Assembly (NCBI GenBank): GCA_964396055.1
Contig: CAYNDV010000052.1
Coordinates: forward strand, 1-27,670
Source of the DNA: CAYJPV01 sp964396055
GTDB lineage: Bacteria; Acidobacteriota; Vicinamibacteria; Vicinamibacterales; JAKQTR01
Direction of reading: 5' to 3'
Length of the DNA stretch: 27,670 nt
In this document: positions 1 through 9,617 of the stretch, in pieces
How the letters are laid out: every line of letters starts with the position of its first letter
How positions within the stretch are numbered: position 1 is the first letter of the stretch
Translations under genes and position numbers: made by a program
The notes under the pieces: generated by a model
What the model saw: the letters and a program-made list of their open reading frames with translations, nothing else
Told to the model about the DNA's origin: nothing
The model's database searches: none

Positions 1-1405
<1,405 letters not shown>

Positions 1406-1415
1406 GCGTTGCGCG

Positions 1416-1421
1416 TCCTCC
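1416..1421 (-). promoter_or_regulatory. Ribosome binding site of rpsA
   Basis: GGAGGA on the minus strand lies 10 nt before the ATG at 1405. It is one of the clearest Shine-Dalgarno sites in the window and fixes the rpsA start. Confidence 0.7.
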
Positions 1422-1510
1422 TGCACTCCGTGGATTACCGGATATGGGTGTCGGCCTCCGGCAGGGCCCTGGATGGTGGACGGGCCAAGGCCCAAGTCCA
1501 CAAGTGAATG

Positions 1511-1540
1511 AGTATACGACGGTTAGGGGACAAGGGACAA
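1511..1540 (-). promoter_or_regulatory. Candidate rpsA promoter
   Basis: On the minus strand there is a TATACT -10 box (1516-1511, 5 of 6 matches) and, 18 nt upstream, TTGTCC (1540-1535, 4 of 6) as a -35. The -35 lies within a heptamer unit (GGGACAA on the plus strand). Transcription would start near 1504 and leave a leader of about 100 nt, enough for autogenous control by S1. This is inference from motifs only. Confidence 0.4.
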
Positions 1541-1543
1541 GGG
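1527..1543. repeat. Heptamer array, unit GGGACAA
   Basis: About 2.4 tandem copies of a 7-bp unit lie in the cmk-rpsA gap. It is the first of three different 7-bp arrays within 150 bp. Confidence 0.7.
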
Positions 1544-1567
1544 CGTGGGGGATCGTGGTTCACGCGT

Positions 1568-1588
1568 AGAAGCAAGAAGCAAGAAGGG
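1568..1588. repeat. Heptamer array, unit AGAAGCA
   Basis: Three 7-bp units, the last imperfect, in the cmk-rpsA gap between two other 7-bp arrays with unrelated units. Confidence 0.7.
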
Positions 1589-1604
1589 ATTACGCGGTCA
1601 CGCT

Positions 1605-1667
1605 GAACCGTGAACCGCGAACCGTGAACCGCGAACCGTGAACCGTGAACCGTGAACCGTGAACCGC
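1605..1667. repeat. Heptamer array, unit GAACCGT/C (9 copies)
   Basis: Nine uninterrupted 7-bp units alternate between GAACCGT and GAACCGC. The final base is the first base of the complemented cmk stop codon (1667-1669). The reverse-complement unit family (GGTTCAC/G) recurs at 14001-14068. Confidence 0.9.
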
Positions 1668-2326
1668 TACGCCCGTGACGGTCGTGCCGCGATGAGCGCG
1701 AGCACCTGCTCGACCACCTCGGAGGCGGGAATCGATGTCGTGTCGATGACGATGGCGTCCGGAGCCACTTTCAAGGGCGACGCCGCCCGCGTCCGGTCGC
1801 TTTCGTCCCGCTTCTGCATGGCCTGCGCCACGTCCGCGAGCGGCTGGCTGTGTCCGGTGTGGGCGGGGTCGTTCGCCCGCCGTCGCGCCCGCTCCTCCGG
1901 CGAGGCATCCAGGTAGATCTTGATGTCCGCGTCCGGGCACACGACGGTGCCGATGTCACGCCCCTCCATCACGACGCCGCCGGCAGCCATGGCCCGCTGG
2001 CGTGCGACCAGCCGCTCGCGCACGGCCGACAGGCGCGCCACGCGCGTCACCGCCTTGTCCACCTCGGGCGTCCGGATGGCCTGCGACACGTCCGTGCCGT
2101 CGATGCGGATGTTGGAGCCATCCACCTGGATGTCCGCCCGCTCCGCCAGGTCGGCGATCACCGGCTCGTTGTCCAGATCGAGACCCAGTTGCAGGCCCCG
2201 CCACGCAAGGGCCCGGTACATGCCCCCCGTATCGATGTGGCGCAGGCCCAGGGCCGCGGCCAGCGCCCGGGCCACCGTCCCTTTGCCGACACCCGACGGA
2301 CCGTCAATCGCGATGATGATGGACAT
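1667..2326 (-). CDS. cmk: Cytidylate kinase (CMP/dCMP kinase)
   Basis: Cmk phosphorylates CMP and dCMP with ATP in the cytoplasm, supplying CDP/dCDP. The 219-residue product begins MSIIIAIDGPSGVGKGT, with the P-loop at residues 9-17, then the DTGGMYRA substrate-binding motif (about 32-39), the insertion typical of bacterial Cmk, GRDIGTVV, and the RRANDP-type lid region. Length is normal for the family (about 220). The ATG at 2326 is chosen because the conserved N-terminus starts there, although the frame stays open upstream. No clear Shine-Dalgarno is visible. The TAG stop abuts a nine-unit heptamer array. rpsA follows on the same strand. Confidence 0.95.
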   Translation of the reverse strand: MSIIIAIDGPSGVGKGTVARALAAALGLRHIDTGGMYRALAWRGLQLGLDLDNEPVIADLAERADIQVDGSNIRIDGTDVSQAIRTPEVDKAVTRVARLSAVRERLVARQRAMAAGGVVMEGRDIGTVVCPDADIKIYLDASPEERARRRANDPAHTGHSQPLADVAQAMQKRDESDRTRAASPLKVAPDAIVIDTTSIPASEVVEQVLALIAARPSRA

Positions 2327-2396
2327 GCGTGGAGAAGGGGACCGGGAAAGCGCCCGAGCCCGGACACCTACTCTAGCATCATCGCCGGGCGAGTCC

Positions 2397-4448
2397 TCAC
2401 GTCCCCACCGGTCTACCCGGTGCCTTCGCCACTGGAACATCGGTCAGCACGACGGTCCCGTCCATCGGCAGCACCGCCAACGTGGTCCCGTCCGGCGAGA
2501 ACTGGGCACCGTAGACCTGCACGGCATAGGGCAGGGTGAGGATCGCGTCTCCGGTCGCAGCCGACCAGATGCGCACCGTCTGGTCGTTCGAGGCCGACAC
2601 GAGGCGTGTCCCGTCCGGTGAAAACGCCACGCTGTACACCAGTTCGGCATGCCCGGTCATGGTCTTCAGCAGCGTCCCCGAGGGCACGGCCCACGTCCGG
2701 ACGCGGCGATCACCGCCTGCCGTCGCCAGGGTCTGTCCGTCGGGCGCCCACGCCACGCCGTACACGCCGCCGGCCTGATTCGGGAGCCGCACCACCTCGG
2801 CCCCGGTCGCGACCTCGACGACGATGGCGTCGCCGGATGTCCAGGCCACGGCGAGCCGGCGCCCGTCGGGCGAGAAGGCGCCGTCGTACACCTCTCCCGT
2901 CGCGCCCGCGATCACGTGACGCAACTGGCCCGTCTCTGCCGACCACACCTTCGCGTGCGGCCGTGACGACGGCGCGAAGACGTGGCGCCCGTCGGGGCTC
3001 CAGGCGATGGCCGCCGCGCGGCCGTCCGGCACGTGTTCCCACGTCGCCAAGACGGTACCGAGCGACGCATCCGACAGCTGCAGCCGGCCGTCGTTGCCGC
3101 CGGTGACGAGCCGCCGGCCGTCGGGGCTGAAGGCCACCGCATTCGCCGACGACTCGTGAATGGGCTTCTGCCACAGCCGCCGACGGCTGGTGACGTCCCA
3201 CACGGCCACCTGGCCGCCCCAGGCCGCCGTGGCCATGCGAGAGCCGTCGCGGGAGAACTCCAGGCCATACACGGTATCCGCCGCCCGCAGGACCGTCCGG
3301 CTCGTGTCCGCCAGTCCCCCATCCCACCACCGCACGGTGCCATCGGCCGCGCCGCTGATGAGGCGCGACCCGTCGGGCGTCACCACCAGGGCGTTGACCG
3401 ACGCCGTGTGGCCGTGCAGGACGCGGATCGGGCGCCCGGTCCCCGCCGCCCAGAGGCGGATGGTCTCGTCGCTCGACGCCGTCGCGATCCACTGCCCGGA
3501 CGGCCCGTAGGCACCGGCGTTCACCCACCGCGTGTGCCCGGCCAGTTCGCGGACCGTGCGGCCGTCACCCGCGTCGATGACGCGGGCCAGGCCGTCCTTC
3601 GCCGTCGCGAGCACCGTTCTTCCGTCCGGCGCGTACGCCAGCCCCTGCATCGCGGTGTACGTGCCCTCGACGGCGATCTTCGCGACGGCGGACGGCGAGC
3701 CCCCGCCGTCCACGGCGAAGAGCCCCACCCACCCGTCCCACGTGGCGGCCGCCAGCTGCCGGCCATCGGGCCGGAACACGACGGCGGAGATGGGCTTGAC
3801 GCCGAACTCGGCCTTCCACACGAGACGATCGGCCGCCACGTCCCAGAGGTGCAGCCAGCCGACCACGCCCCGCTCCTTTTCCAGCGTCCAGGTGGCCGCC
3901 ACCAGCCGGGAGCCGTCGGCGTTCCAGGCGAGGGCGCCCAGGCCCCTGCCGATCTGCTCGAACCGCTTCAGTTCACGGCCGTGGCGCCAGTCCCAGAGGC
4001 GAGCGGAGCCATCCGATCCCAGCGTGGCGAGTTCGTCGCGGCCCGGCCGGAAAGCGGGCGACCACGTGGTCGCGCCATGCCCCGCCAGGGTCGCGGCGGC
4101 CTCGCCGGTGACCGCGTTCCACACCTTCACGGTCTTGTCGGCCGATGCGGTCGCCAGCCAGGCGCCGTCGGGGCTGACCGCCATGCCGGTGATGGCGCCC
4201 GCGTGGGCTTCGCGGGCGAGGAGGCTCTCGTCGGCGCGCGCACGCAGGTAGCGCCATTCCCAGCCGCGGTGCGCCTCAGGCGCTTCGCCGAGCCAGCGCT
4301 GGAGGGCGGACGTCTGGTCCGTGCGCAGGGCGCCATCGGCAGCGGCGATCGACGCCAGATACAGCCGCCACGACAGATCGGGTTCCGCCGCCGAGACCGA
4401 CACGGCCACCAGGCACACACAGGTCAGGACTGTTCGGCCCACACGCAT
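2397..4448 (-). CDS. Secreted WD40-repeat protein (about 14 repeats)
   Basis: This 683-residue protein starts with a Sec signal peptide (MRVGRTVL, hydrophobic core, cleavage near VSA-AE at about residue 20), so it probably acts in the periplasm or outside the cell. A short helical region containing RGWEWRYLRARAD comes next; this motif often precedes WD40 domains in bacterial proteins. About fourteen WD40 units follow, recognisable by repeated FSPDGxxLxTxxxDxxVxxW strings, the number expected for two seven-bladed beta-propellers. There is no kinase or enzymatic domain, so a scaffold or binding role is the most that can be said. The ATG at 4448 has a strong Shine-Dalgarno (GGAGGGG); longer starts upstream would bury the signal peptide. 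It is divergent from the hydrolase at 4610. Confidence 0.88.
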   Translation of the reverse strand: MRVGRTVLTCVCLVAVSVSAAEPDLSWRLYLASIAAADGALRTDQTSALQRWLGEAPEAHRGWEWRYLRARADESLLAREAHAGAITGMAVSPDGAWLATASADKTVKVWNAVTGEAAATLAGHGATTWSPAFRPGRDELATLGSDGSARLWDWRHGRELKRFEQIGRGLGALAWNADGSRLVAATWTLEKERGVVGWLHLWDVAADRLVWKAEFGVKPISAVVFRPDGRQLAAATWDGWVGLFAVDGGGSPSAVAKIAVEGTYTAMQGLAYAPDGRTVLATAKDGLARVIDAGDGRTVRELAGHTRWVNAGAYGPSGQWIATASSDETIRLWAAGTGRPIRVLHGHTASVNALVVTPDGSRLISGAADGTVRWWDGGLADTSRTVLRAADTVYGLEFSRDGSRMATAAWGGQVAVWDVTSRRRLWQKPIHESSANAVAFSPDGRRLVTGGNDGRLQLSDASLGTVLATWEHVPDGRAAAIAWSPDGRHVFAPSSRPHAKVWSAETGQLRHVIAGATGEVYDGAFSPDGRRLAVAWTSGDAIVVEVATGAEVVRLPNQAGGVYGVAWAPDGQTLATAGGDRRVRTWAVPSGTLLKTMTGHAELVYSVAFSPDGTRLVSASNDQTVRIWSAATGDAILTLPYAVQVYGAQFSPDGTTLAVLPMDGTVVLTDVPVAKAPGRPVGT

Positions 4449-4609
4449 CTCCCCTCCAAAGCGGGTTGGCCGCTTCGCGAATTCCGGCTGGCGCCATCTG
4501 GGAACACCGCATGATACCACCCGGCGGCCCGCCCCCGGGCGTGCCGCGCCCGGCGGCGGCTGGTGCGGCGCTGCGCAAGGCCGGGCCGCCGGAGGTAACA
4601 TGGGCGGTC

Positions 4610-5797
4610 ATGCGCCCTCGCACCCTCGCGGCCCTGCTCGTCGTCCTCGTCACCGCCCTGGCGCTGGCGGCCCCGTTCGTCCGGTCCTACACCCGGGCGG
4701 CGGCGCTGCTCGCCGGGATGACCGGCCTCCAGGGCCCGGCGGCCGAGGCGCTCGCCTTCGAGGCCGACACCTACGCGGTGTCGGACGTGTCCATCCCGTC
4801 GCGGCACGGCGCGTTGCGCGGCCGGCTCTACGTGCCGTCGCACGTCCGCCGCGCGATCGTGCTCGTGCCCGGCCTGCACGCGATCGGCATCGACGAGCCG
4901 CGCCTCTACAACCTGGCGATCCAGCTCGCGCAGGTGGGCTTCGCCGTGGTCACGCCCGAGATGCCCGACCTGGCCCGGTTCGCCGTGACGGCCCGGACCA
5001 CCGACATGATCGAGGACGCGGCGCTGTGGCTGTCGGGCCAGCGACGCCTCGCGCGCCACGGGCGCATCGGCCTCATCGGCATCAGCTTCGCCGGCGGGTT
5101 GTCGGTGGTCGCCGCGGGCCGGCCGGCCCTGCGCGATCGCCTCGAGTTCGTCTTCGCCTTCGGCGGCCACGCCAGCTTCCCGCGCGTGCTGCGATTCCTG
5201 TGCACGGGCGAGACCGCCTCCGACCTGCCCCCGCCCGGCCAGCCCGACGCGGCGGCGCCCACCACGTACCTGGCCCCGCACGACTACGGCGTGGCGGTGC
5301 TGCTGCTCGGTCTCGCGGATCGCATGGTGCCTGCCGACCAGGCGGAACCCCTGCGCACCGCCATCCTCGAGTTCCTGACCGCCTCCTGCTACGACCTGAT
5401 CAACCTCACGAAGGCGGTGGAGACCTACCGGTCGGCGGACCGCCTGGCGGCGGCCCTGCCCGAACCGTCACGCACCCTCATGCACTACGTCAATACGCGC
5501 AACGTGAAGGCCCTCGGCCCGCAGTTCCTCGCGCACCTGCAGGGCGTGACACACAGCCCGGCGCTCTCGGCTGACCAGTCGCCGCCTCCGGCGGCGCCGG
5601 TGTACCTCCTGCACGGCAGCGGCGACAACGTGGTGCCGGCCGTGGAGTCGCGTTTCCTGGCCCGGTACCTGGAGCCGCACACGCGCGTGCGCGTGCTCCT
5701 GAGCGGGCTCATCACCCACGCGGAGCTGAACGACCAGCAGGCCCTGGCCGACGCCTGGGCCCTGCTGGACTTCTTCGCGGATCTGCTCCGCGAATAG
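4610..5797 (+). CDS. Alpha/beta hydrolase with N-terminal membrane anchor
   Basis: The 395-residue product has an N-terminal hydrophobic stretch (residues 5-24) that is either a signal anchor or an uncleaved signal peptide. The alpha/beta-hydrolase fold is seen in the VPGLH oxyanion motif (87-91), the nucleophile elbow GISFAGG with Ser159, a late acid in HGSGDNVVP and a C-terminal His in ITHAEL. The elbow is GxSxA rather than GxSxG. Substrate is unknown; an esterase or lipase-like role is only the general expectation. The ATG at 4610 is chosen because it is in frame and has GGAGGT (4591-4596) upstream, though 13 nt is long. An ATG at 4600 is nearer but out of frame. It stands alone and diverges from the WD40 gene. 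Confidence 0.82.
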   Translation: MRPRTLAALLVVLVTALALAAPFVRSYTRAAALLAGMTGLQGPAAEALAFEADTYAVSDVSIPSRHGALRGRLYVPSHVRRAIVLVPGLHAIGIDEPRLYNLAIQLAQVGFAVVTPEMPDLARFAVTARTTDMIEDAALWLSGQRRLARHGRIGLIGISFAGGLSVVAAGRPALRDRLEFVFAFGGHASFPRVLRFLCTGETASDLPPPGQPDAAAPTTYLAPHDYGVAVLLLGLADRMVPADQAEPLRTAILEFLTASCYDLINLTKAVETYRSADRLAAALPEPSRTLMHYVNTRNVKALGPQFLAHLQGVTHSPALSADQSPPPAAPVYLLHGSGDNVVPAVESRFLARYLEPHTRVRVLLSGLITHAELNDQQALADAWALLDFFADLLRE

Positions 5798-5823
5798 CGG
5801 ACGGGCCAGGGGCGGGGGGGAAA

Positions 5824-5858
5824 CCTTGAACCTTGAACCTGGGACCTTGAACCGAGAA
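5824..5858. repeat. Heptamer array, unit CCTTGAA (5 copies)
   Basis: Five 7-bp units, two of them degenerate, lie just upstream of rluB. A TTG in the first unit opens a spurious in-frame extension of rluB. Confidence 0.75.
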
Positions 5859-5876
5859 CTGGGCTACCCTGTACGC

Positions 5877-6836
5877 GTGCCTACTGAATCGACCGGCGAC
5901 CGCCTGCAGAAGATTCTCTCCACCGCCGGCGTGGCTTCACGCCGCGCCGCCGAAACCCTGATCACGCAGGGCCGCGTGACGGTCAACGGCACGACCATTC
6001 TCGAACTGGGCACGCGGGCCGATCCGGAGCACGACGACATCCGGGTGGATGGCCAGCGCATCCACATCGCGACACGCCGACGGTACCTGCTGCTCCACAA
6101 GCCGCGCGGCTACATGACGACCCGCAACGACCCGGAACGGCGGCCGACCGTCTTCGAGCTGCTGCCCGAGGTGCGCGAGTACATCTACCCGGTGGGCCGC
6201 CTCGATTACGACTCGGAAGGCCTGCTGCTGCTGACCAACGACGGCGACCTGGCCGAGCGGCTGATGCATCCGCGGCATGAAGTGGAGCGCGAGTACCGCG
6301 TGCGGGTGCGCGGCGTGCCCGACGACCGGGCCGTGGAACGGCTGCGCACGGGCGTGGTCATCGAGGGCCGGCGCACGGCCCCGGCCCGGGTCACGCTGGT
6401 CGACACGGGCCTCGGCGCCCGCGGCGATCAGGCGGTCCTGTCCGTGGTGCTGCATGAGGGGCGCACGCGGCAGGTGCGCAACATGTGCGAAGCGGTCGGT
6501 CACCCGGTCGTGCGCCTCAGGCGGGTGCGCATCGGACCGATCAGCGACCCGGAGCTGCGCGTCGGCGAACACCGCGACCTCACCCCGTCCGAAGTGGCCC
6601 GGCTGCGCCGCGCAGCCGGCCTCGGCGCCGGTCAGGCGGCGCGCCCGGCCGGACCTACGACGGCTCGGCGTCCGGGTCCGGCGTCTGCCACGAGGGCTCC
6701 GCGGACTCCGGCCCGGCCGGCTCATGGACCGGCTCCGGTTGCCCGACCGGATCGCCCGCCGGCCCGGGCTCTACGACCGGATCGTCCGCCGGCTCGCCAG
6801 GCGGCCCTTCCGCGTCCACCTCGGAAGGCCCGATAA
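5877..6836 (+). CDS. rluB: RluB-type 23S rRNA pseudouridine synthase
   Basis: Members of this family convert a uridine of 23S rRNA to pseudouridine. The 319-residue product has an S4 RNA-binding domain at the N-terminus (RLQKILSTAGVASRRAAE..., about residues 8-65), then an RsuA/RluB catalytic domain with GRLDYDSEGLLLLTNDG, which holds the catalytic Asp, and the EGRTRQVRNM motif. Beyond about residue 250 lies a basic Pro/Arg/Ala-rich tail encoded antisense to the scpB tail (6655-6836). The GTG at 5877 is preferred because earlier in-frame TTG codons lie in a repeat array; no clear Shine-Dalgarno is seen, so the start is uncertain. RluB is often co-oriented with scpB, but here it faces it. The exact target (RluB versus RluE/F type) is inferred. 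Confidence 0.88.
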   Translation: MPTESTGDRLQKILSTAGVASRRAAETLITQGRVTVNGTTILELGTRADPEHDDIRVDGQRIHIATRRRYLLLHKPRGYMTTRNDPERRPTVFELLPEVREYIYPVGRLDYDSEGLLLLTNDGDLAERLMHPRHEVEREYRVRVRGVPDDRAVERLRTGVVIEGRRTAPARVTLVDTGLGARGDQAVLSVVLHEGRTRQVRNMCEAVGHPVVRLRRVRIGPISDPELRVGEHRDLTPSEVARLRRAAGLGAGQAARPAGPTTARRPGPASATRAPRTPARPAHGPAPVARPDRPPARALRPDRPPARQAALPRPPRKAR

Positions 6837-7821
6837 CGCCGGGGTCGCCGTCGGCGGCGTCCGCCGCAGCGGCAGCCGGCTCGTCAGGGTCGCCCAGGGG
6901 CAGGAACTGGTCCGTCGGCAGGCCCTCGTTCAGCAGGCCGGGCAGCTCGAAGCCGAGCACGTCCGACATGTCCTCGACGCGCGGCAGGTCGTTCAGGTCG
7001 TTCAGGCCGAACCGCAGCAGGAACTCCTTCGTCGTGGCGTAGAGAAACGGCCGCCCCACCACGGCCTTGCGGCCGGCGGTCTTGATGAGCTTGCGCTCCA
7101 CGAGCGTCGAGAGCACGCCGGCGGTATTGACGCCGCGGATTTCGGCGATCTCGGCGGACGTAATCGGCTGCCGGTAGGCGATCACGGCCAGCGTCTCGAG
7201 CGACGCCACCGACAGGCGGGTGTTCTTGCGCTCGTGGAACAGGCGCCGCACCCACTCGTGCAGGTCGGGCCGCGTCACGATCTGGAAGCCCCCGGCGATC
7301 TCCACGAGTTGCAGGCCGCGTTCGGCCGGATAGTCGCGGCGCAGGGCGTCGATGGCGCGCTCGACGTCCTCGCGTGGCTCGCTGTCGAGCACCTTGAAGA
7401 TGGCCTTCGGGCTGAGCGGCTCCGGCGACGCGTAGATGAGCGATTCGATGATGGCTTTGAGCTCCGCCGACACGGGCGGTTCGGCGTCGCCACCCGCGGC
7501 GTCCTCGTCGGCCCTCGTGGCCGTGGCCGACTCGCCATCGACCGGCGGCGGCCCCACCAGATCGTCCACGCTCACAGCGGGCACGGGGTCAGCGCTGCCG
7601 GCCTCGGCGTCCGGCGCGGTTGCCGACGTCACGGCCGGATCGGCGACCGTCGCGGGCACGGCGTCGGGCGCGTCGTCGCTCGCCGCGGGCTCGACGGCGG
7701 CCGCAAGAGCGGCCACCGCCGGTTCCGTCGCCTCGGAGCCGGCGTTGATGACCCCTTCTGGAGCCGGCTCCGCGCCCTTGCGTCCGCGCGGCCGGCGGGT
7801 CTTTTTCGGTTCGTTCGCCAT
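6655..7821 (-). CDS. scpB: Segregation and condensation protein ScpB, long-tailed
   Basis: ScpB is the winged-helix (kite) subunit that joins ScpA and SMC in bacterial condensin. The core is residues 117-305 and includes LKAIIESLIYASPEPLS, LETLAVIAYRQPIT, IRGVNTAGVLSTLVERKLI and GRPFLYATTKEFLLRFGL. Total length is 388, about twice a normal ScpB: a 116-residue Ala/Glu/Pro-rich leader and an acidic Pro-rich tail of about 83 residues are added. The ATG at 7821 is preferred to a GTG at 7830. It lies 27 nt after scpA and is probably co-transcribed. Its last 182 bp overlap rluB on the other strand. Confidence 0.92.
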   Translation of the reverse strand: MANEPKKTRRPRGRKGAEPAPEGVINAGSEATEPAVAALAAAVEPAASDDAPDAVPATVADPAVTSATAPDAEAGSADPVPAVSVDDLVGPPPVDGESATATRADEDAAGGDAEPPVSAELKAIIESLIYASPEPLSPKAIFKVLDSEPREDVERAIDALRRDYPAERGLQLVEIAGGFQIVTRPDLHEWVRRLFHERKNTRLSVASLETLAVIAYRQPITSAEIAEIRGVNTAGVLSTLVERKLIKTAGRKAVVGRPFLYATTKEFLLRFGLNDLNDLPRVEDMSDVLGFELPGLLNEGLPTDQFLPLGDPDEPAAAAADAADGDPGVIGPSEVDAEGPPGEPADDPVVEPGPAGDPVGQPEPVHEPAGPESAEPSWQTPDPDAEPS

Positions 7822-7838
7822 ACGCTTCACTTCTACCG

Positions 7839-7876
7839 GGCCGTTGGGCTAGACAGGCCGTTGGGCTGGACAGGCC
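7839..7876. repeat. 17-bp tandem duplication at the scpA 3' end
   Basis: The unit GGCCGTTGGGCTRGACA occurs twice in tandem with a further GGCC. It encodes the last residues and the TAG stop of scpA. A 12-bp core (CGTTGGGCTGGA) recurs inverted at 25881-25892, so this looks like a dispersed repeat family. Confidence 0.7.
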
Positions 7877-8616
7877 TTGTACACCCGAATCGATCCGAAC
7901 ATGCCTGCCTGGAACACCCGCACGATCTTCAGGCGGATCATCTCCAGCAGCGCCAGGAACGTGACGATGAGGGCGGGCTTGTCGGCCGCGTCCTCGAACA
8001 ACTCCTCGAAACCACAGGCCTGGGTCTCCGAGAGCCGGGCCAGCAACTGGGCGATCCGGTCCTCGATCGACACCTGTGCGGCGGGAATCGGGACGGTGGG
8101 ACGTTGTTTCGCCCGATCCAGTACGGCCTTGAACGCGGCCATCAGGCTGAACAGGTCCACCTCGAGTTCGGGTTCCACCTCTTCGCCCGCGATGTCCGCG
8201 ACGGCCTGGTCCGGCCGCAGCCACTGGGCGCTGCGCAGCGTCTCGCGCTCGTGCAGCAGGTTGGCGGCGGTCTTGTAGCGCTGGTACTCGAGCAGCCGAT
8301 CGACCAGCGCCTGGCGCGGATCCTCGTCCTCGTCCTCCTGCGCCGGGTCGGGCCTCGGCAGCAGCATGCGCGACTTGATATGGATCAGGGTCGCGGCCAT
8401 CACGAGGAACTCGCCCGCCACATCGAGGTTCAACTCCTCCATCAGCTCGATGTACTCGAGGTACTGGGCCGTGATGAGGGCGATCGGGATGTCGTAGATG
8501 TTCACCTCGTTCTTCTTGATGAGGTGAATCAGCAGGTCGAGGGGCCCCTCGAACGACGCCAGCTTCACGGCGTACGCGTCGGGCGACGACTCGAACGAGG
8601 TCTCCGCAGGGATCAT
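7849..8616 (-). CDS. scpA: Segregation and condensation protein ScpA (kleisin)
   Basis: ScpA is the kleisin that bridges SMC heads in bacterial condensin and binds ScpB. The 255-residue product shows the typical N-terminal FEGPLDLLIHLIKKNEVNIYDIPIA segment, then ITAQYLEYIE, the hydrophobic DVAGEFLVMAATLIHIKSRMLLP helix, and a C-terminal winged-helix region near FEELFEDAADKPALIVTFLALLEMIRL. Its ATG (8616) overlaps the trpS TGA by 4 nt, which implies translational coupling. The last few codons and the stop come from a 17-bp tandem repeat, so the extreme C-terminus is probably not functional. scpB follows after 27 nt. Confidence 0.95.
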   Translation of the reverse strand: MIPAETSFESSPDAYAVKLASFEGPLDLLIHLIKKNEVNIYDIPIALITAQYLEYIELMEELNLDVAGEFLVMAATLIHIKSRMLLPRPDPAQEDEDEDPRQALVDRLLEYQRYKTAANLLHERETLRSAQWLRPDQAVADIAGEEVEPELEVDLFSLMAAFKAVLDRAKQRPTVPIPAAQVSIEDRIAQLLARLSETQACGFEELFEDAADKPALIVTFLALLEMIRLKIVRVFQAGMFGSIRVYKACPAQRPV

Positions 8617-9617
8617 CGGCGGTACGCGATCTTCATCGCCTCCCGGACGCGGCCCATGGTGTCCTGGGCGACGGCCCGGGCGCGCCGGGAGCCCTCGAAC
8701 ACGATGTCGCGCAGGTCGTCGGGCCTGGCCAGGACCTCGGCGCGGCGCTGCCGCATGGGTTCGAGCACCGCCTCGAGGGCCGTGATGAGCTTGCGCTTCA
8801 CTTCGACGTCGCCGACGCGGCCGGCCCGATACCGCGCCTTCAGGTCCTCGACCTCGTCGCGGTCGGGGTTGAAGGCGTCGTGGTAGGTGAACACCGGGTT
8901 GCCCTCGACGTTGCCGGGGATGTCCGCCCGGATCCGGTTCGGGTCGGTGTACATCTGCATCACCTTCTTGCGCACCGTCTCGGCATCGTCGGCCAGGTCG
9001 ATGGCGTTGCCGTAGCTCTTGCTCATCTTCCGGTTGTCGAGGCCGGGCAGGCGCGGGAAGTGCGTGAGCAGCGGCTGCGGCTCGACGAACGTCTCGCCGT
9101 AGAACACGTGGAAGCGCCGCACGACCTCGCGGGAGAGCTCCAGGTGGGGCACCTGGTCCTCACCCACCGGGACGTAGTGGGCGTTGTAGATGATGATGTC
9201 GGCCGTCTGCAGCAGCGGGTACCCGAGGAACCCGTAGGTGGACAGGTCCTTCTCGGCGAGCTGGTCGCGCTGCTCCTTGTAGGTGGGCACACGTTCGAGC
9301 CACGGCAGCGGCACGAACATGGACAGCAGCAGGTGCAGTTCGGCGTGCTCGGGGACGAGCGACTGCACGAACAGGGTGCTGCGCCCGGGATCGAGGCCGG
9401 CGGCAATCCAGTCGGCGGCGTTCGAGTAGGCGTAGCCCGAGATGTCGTCGGTGGACGCGTACTCGCTGGTCAGGGCGTGCCAGTCGGCGACGAAGTAGTA
9501 GCAGTCGTACTGCTCCTGGAGGCGCACCCAGTTGTTCAGGGCGCCGACCAGGTGACCCAGGTGCAGGCGGCCGGTGGGCCGCATGCCGGAGACAACGCGC
9601 GCTTTCAGAGGAGCCAC
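8613..9617 (-). CDS. trpS: Tryptophan--tRNA ligase
   Basis: TrpS is a class I aminoacyl-tRNA synthetase that charges tRNA-Trp. The 334-residue product starts MAPLKARVVSGMRPTGRLHLGHL, with the HIGH-type signature HLGH at 19-22 and KMSKSYGNAIDLADD further on. Length matches the usual 330-350. The GTG at 9617 is chosen because it gives the standard TrpS N-terminus; the frame stays open far upstream through the M50 gene, but that part has no synthetase similarity. The start overlaps the M50 gene by 13 bp and the stop overlaps the scpA start by 4 nt, so the three genes are surely co-transcribed. Confidence 0.95.
   Translation of the reverse strand: MAPLKARVVSGMRPTGRLHLGHLVGALNNWVRLQEQYDCYYFVADWHALTSEYASTDDISGYAYSNAADWIAAGLDPGRSTLFVQSLVPEHAELHLLLSMFVPLPWLERVPTYKEQRDQLAEKDLSTYGFLGYPLLQTADIIIYNAHYVPVGEDQVPHLELSREVVRRFHVFYGETFVEPQPLLTHFPRLPGLDNRKMSKSYGNAIDLADDAETVRKKVMQMYTDPNRIRADIPGNVEGNPVFTYHDAFNPDRDEVEDLKARYRAGRVGDVEVKRKLITALEAVLEPMRQRRAEVLARPDDLRDIVFEGSRRARAVAQDTMGRVREAMKIAYRR

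Noticed and set aside
2982..4514. 510-residue plus-strand open frame opposite the WD40 gene
   Set aside because: It is Arg/Pro/Gly-rich with no start signal and shadows a well-supported repeat protein.
5826..5876. TTG-started extension of rluB
   Set aside because: The extra codons are a translated repeat array and have no family similarity.
6277..8886. 869-residue plus-strand open frame across rluB, scpB and scpA
   Set aside because: It lies in the wrong frame of rluB and antisense to scpB and scpA, all of which have conserved cores.
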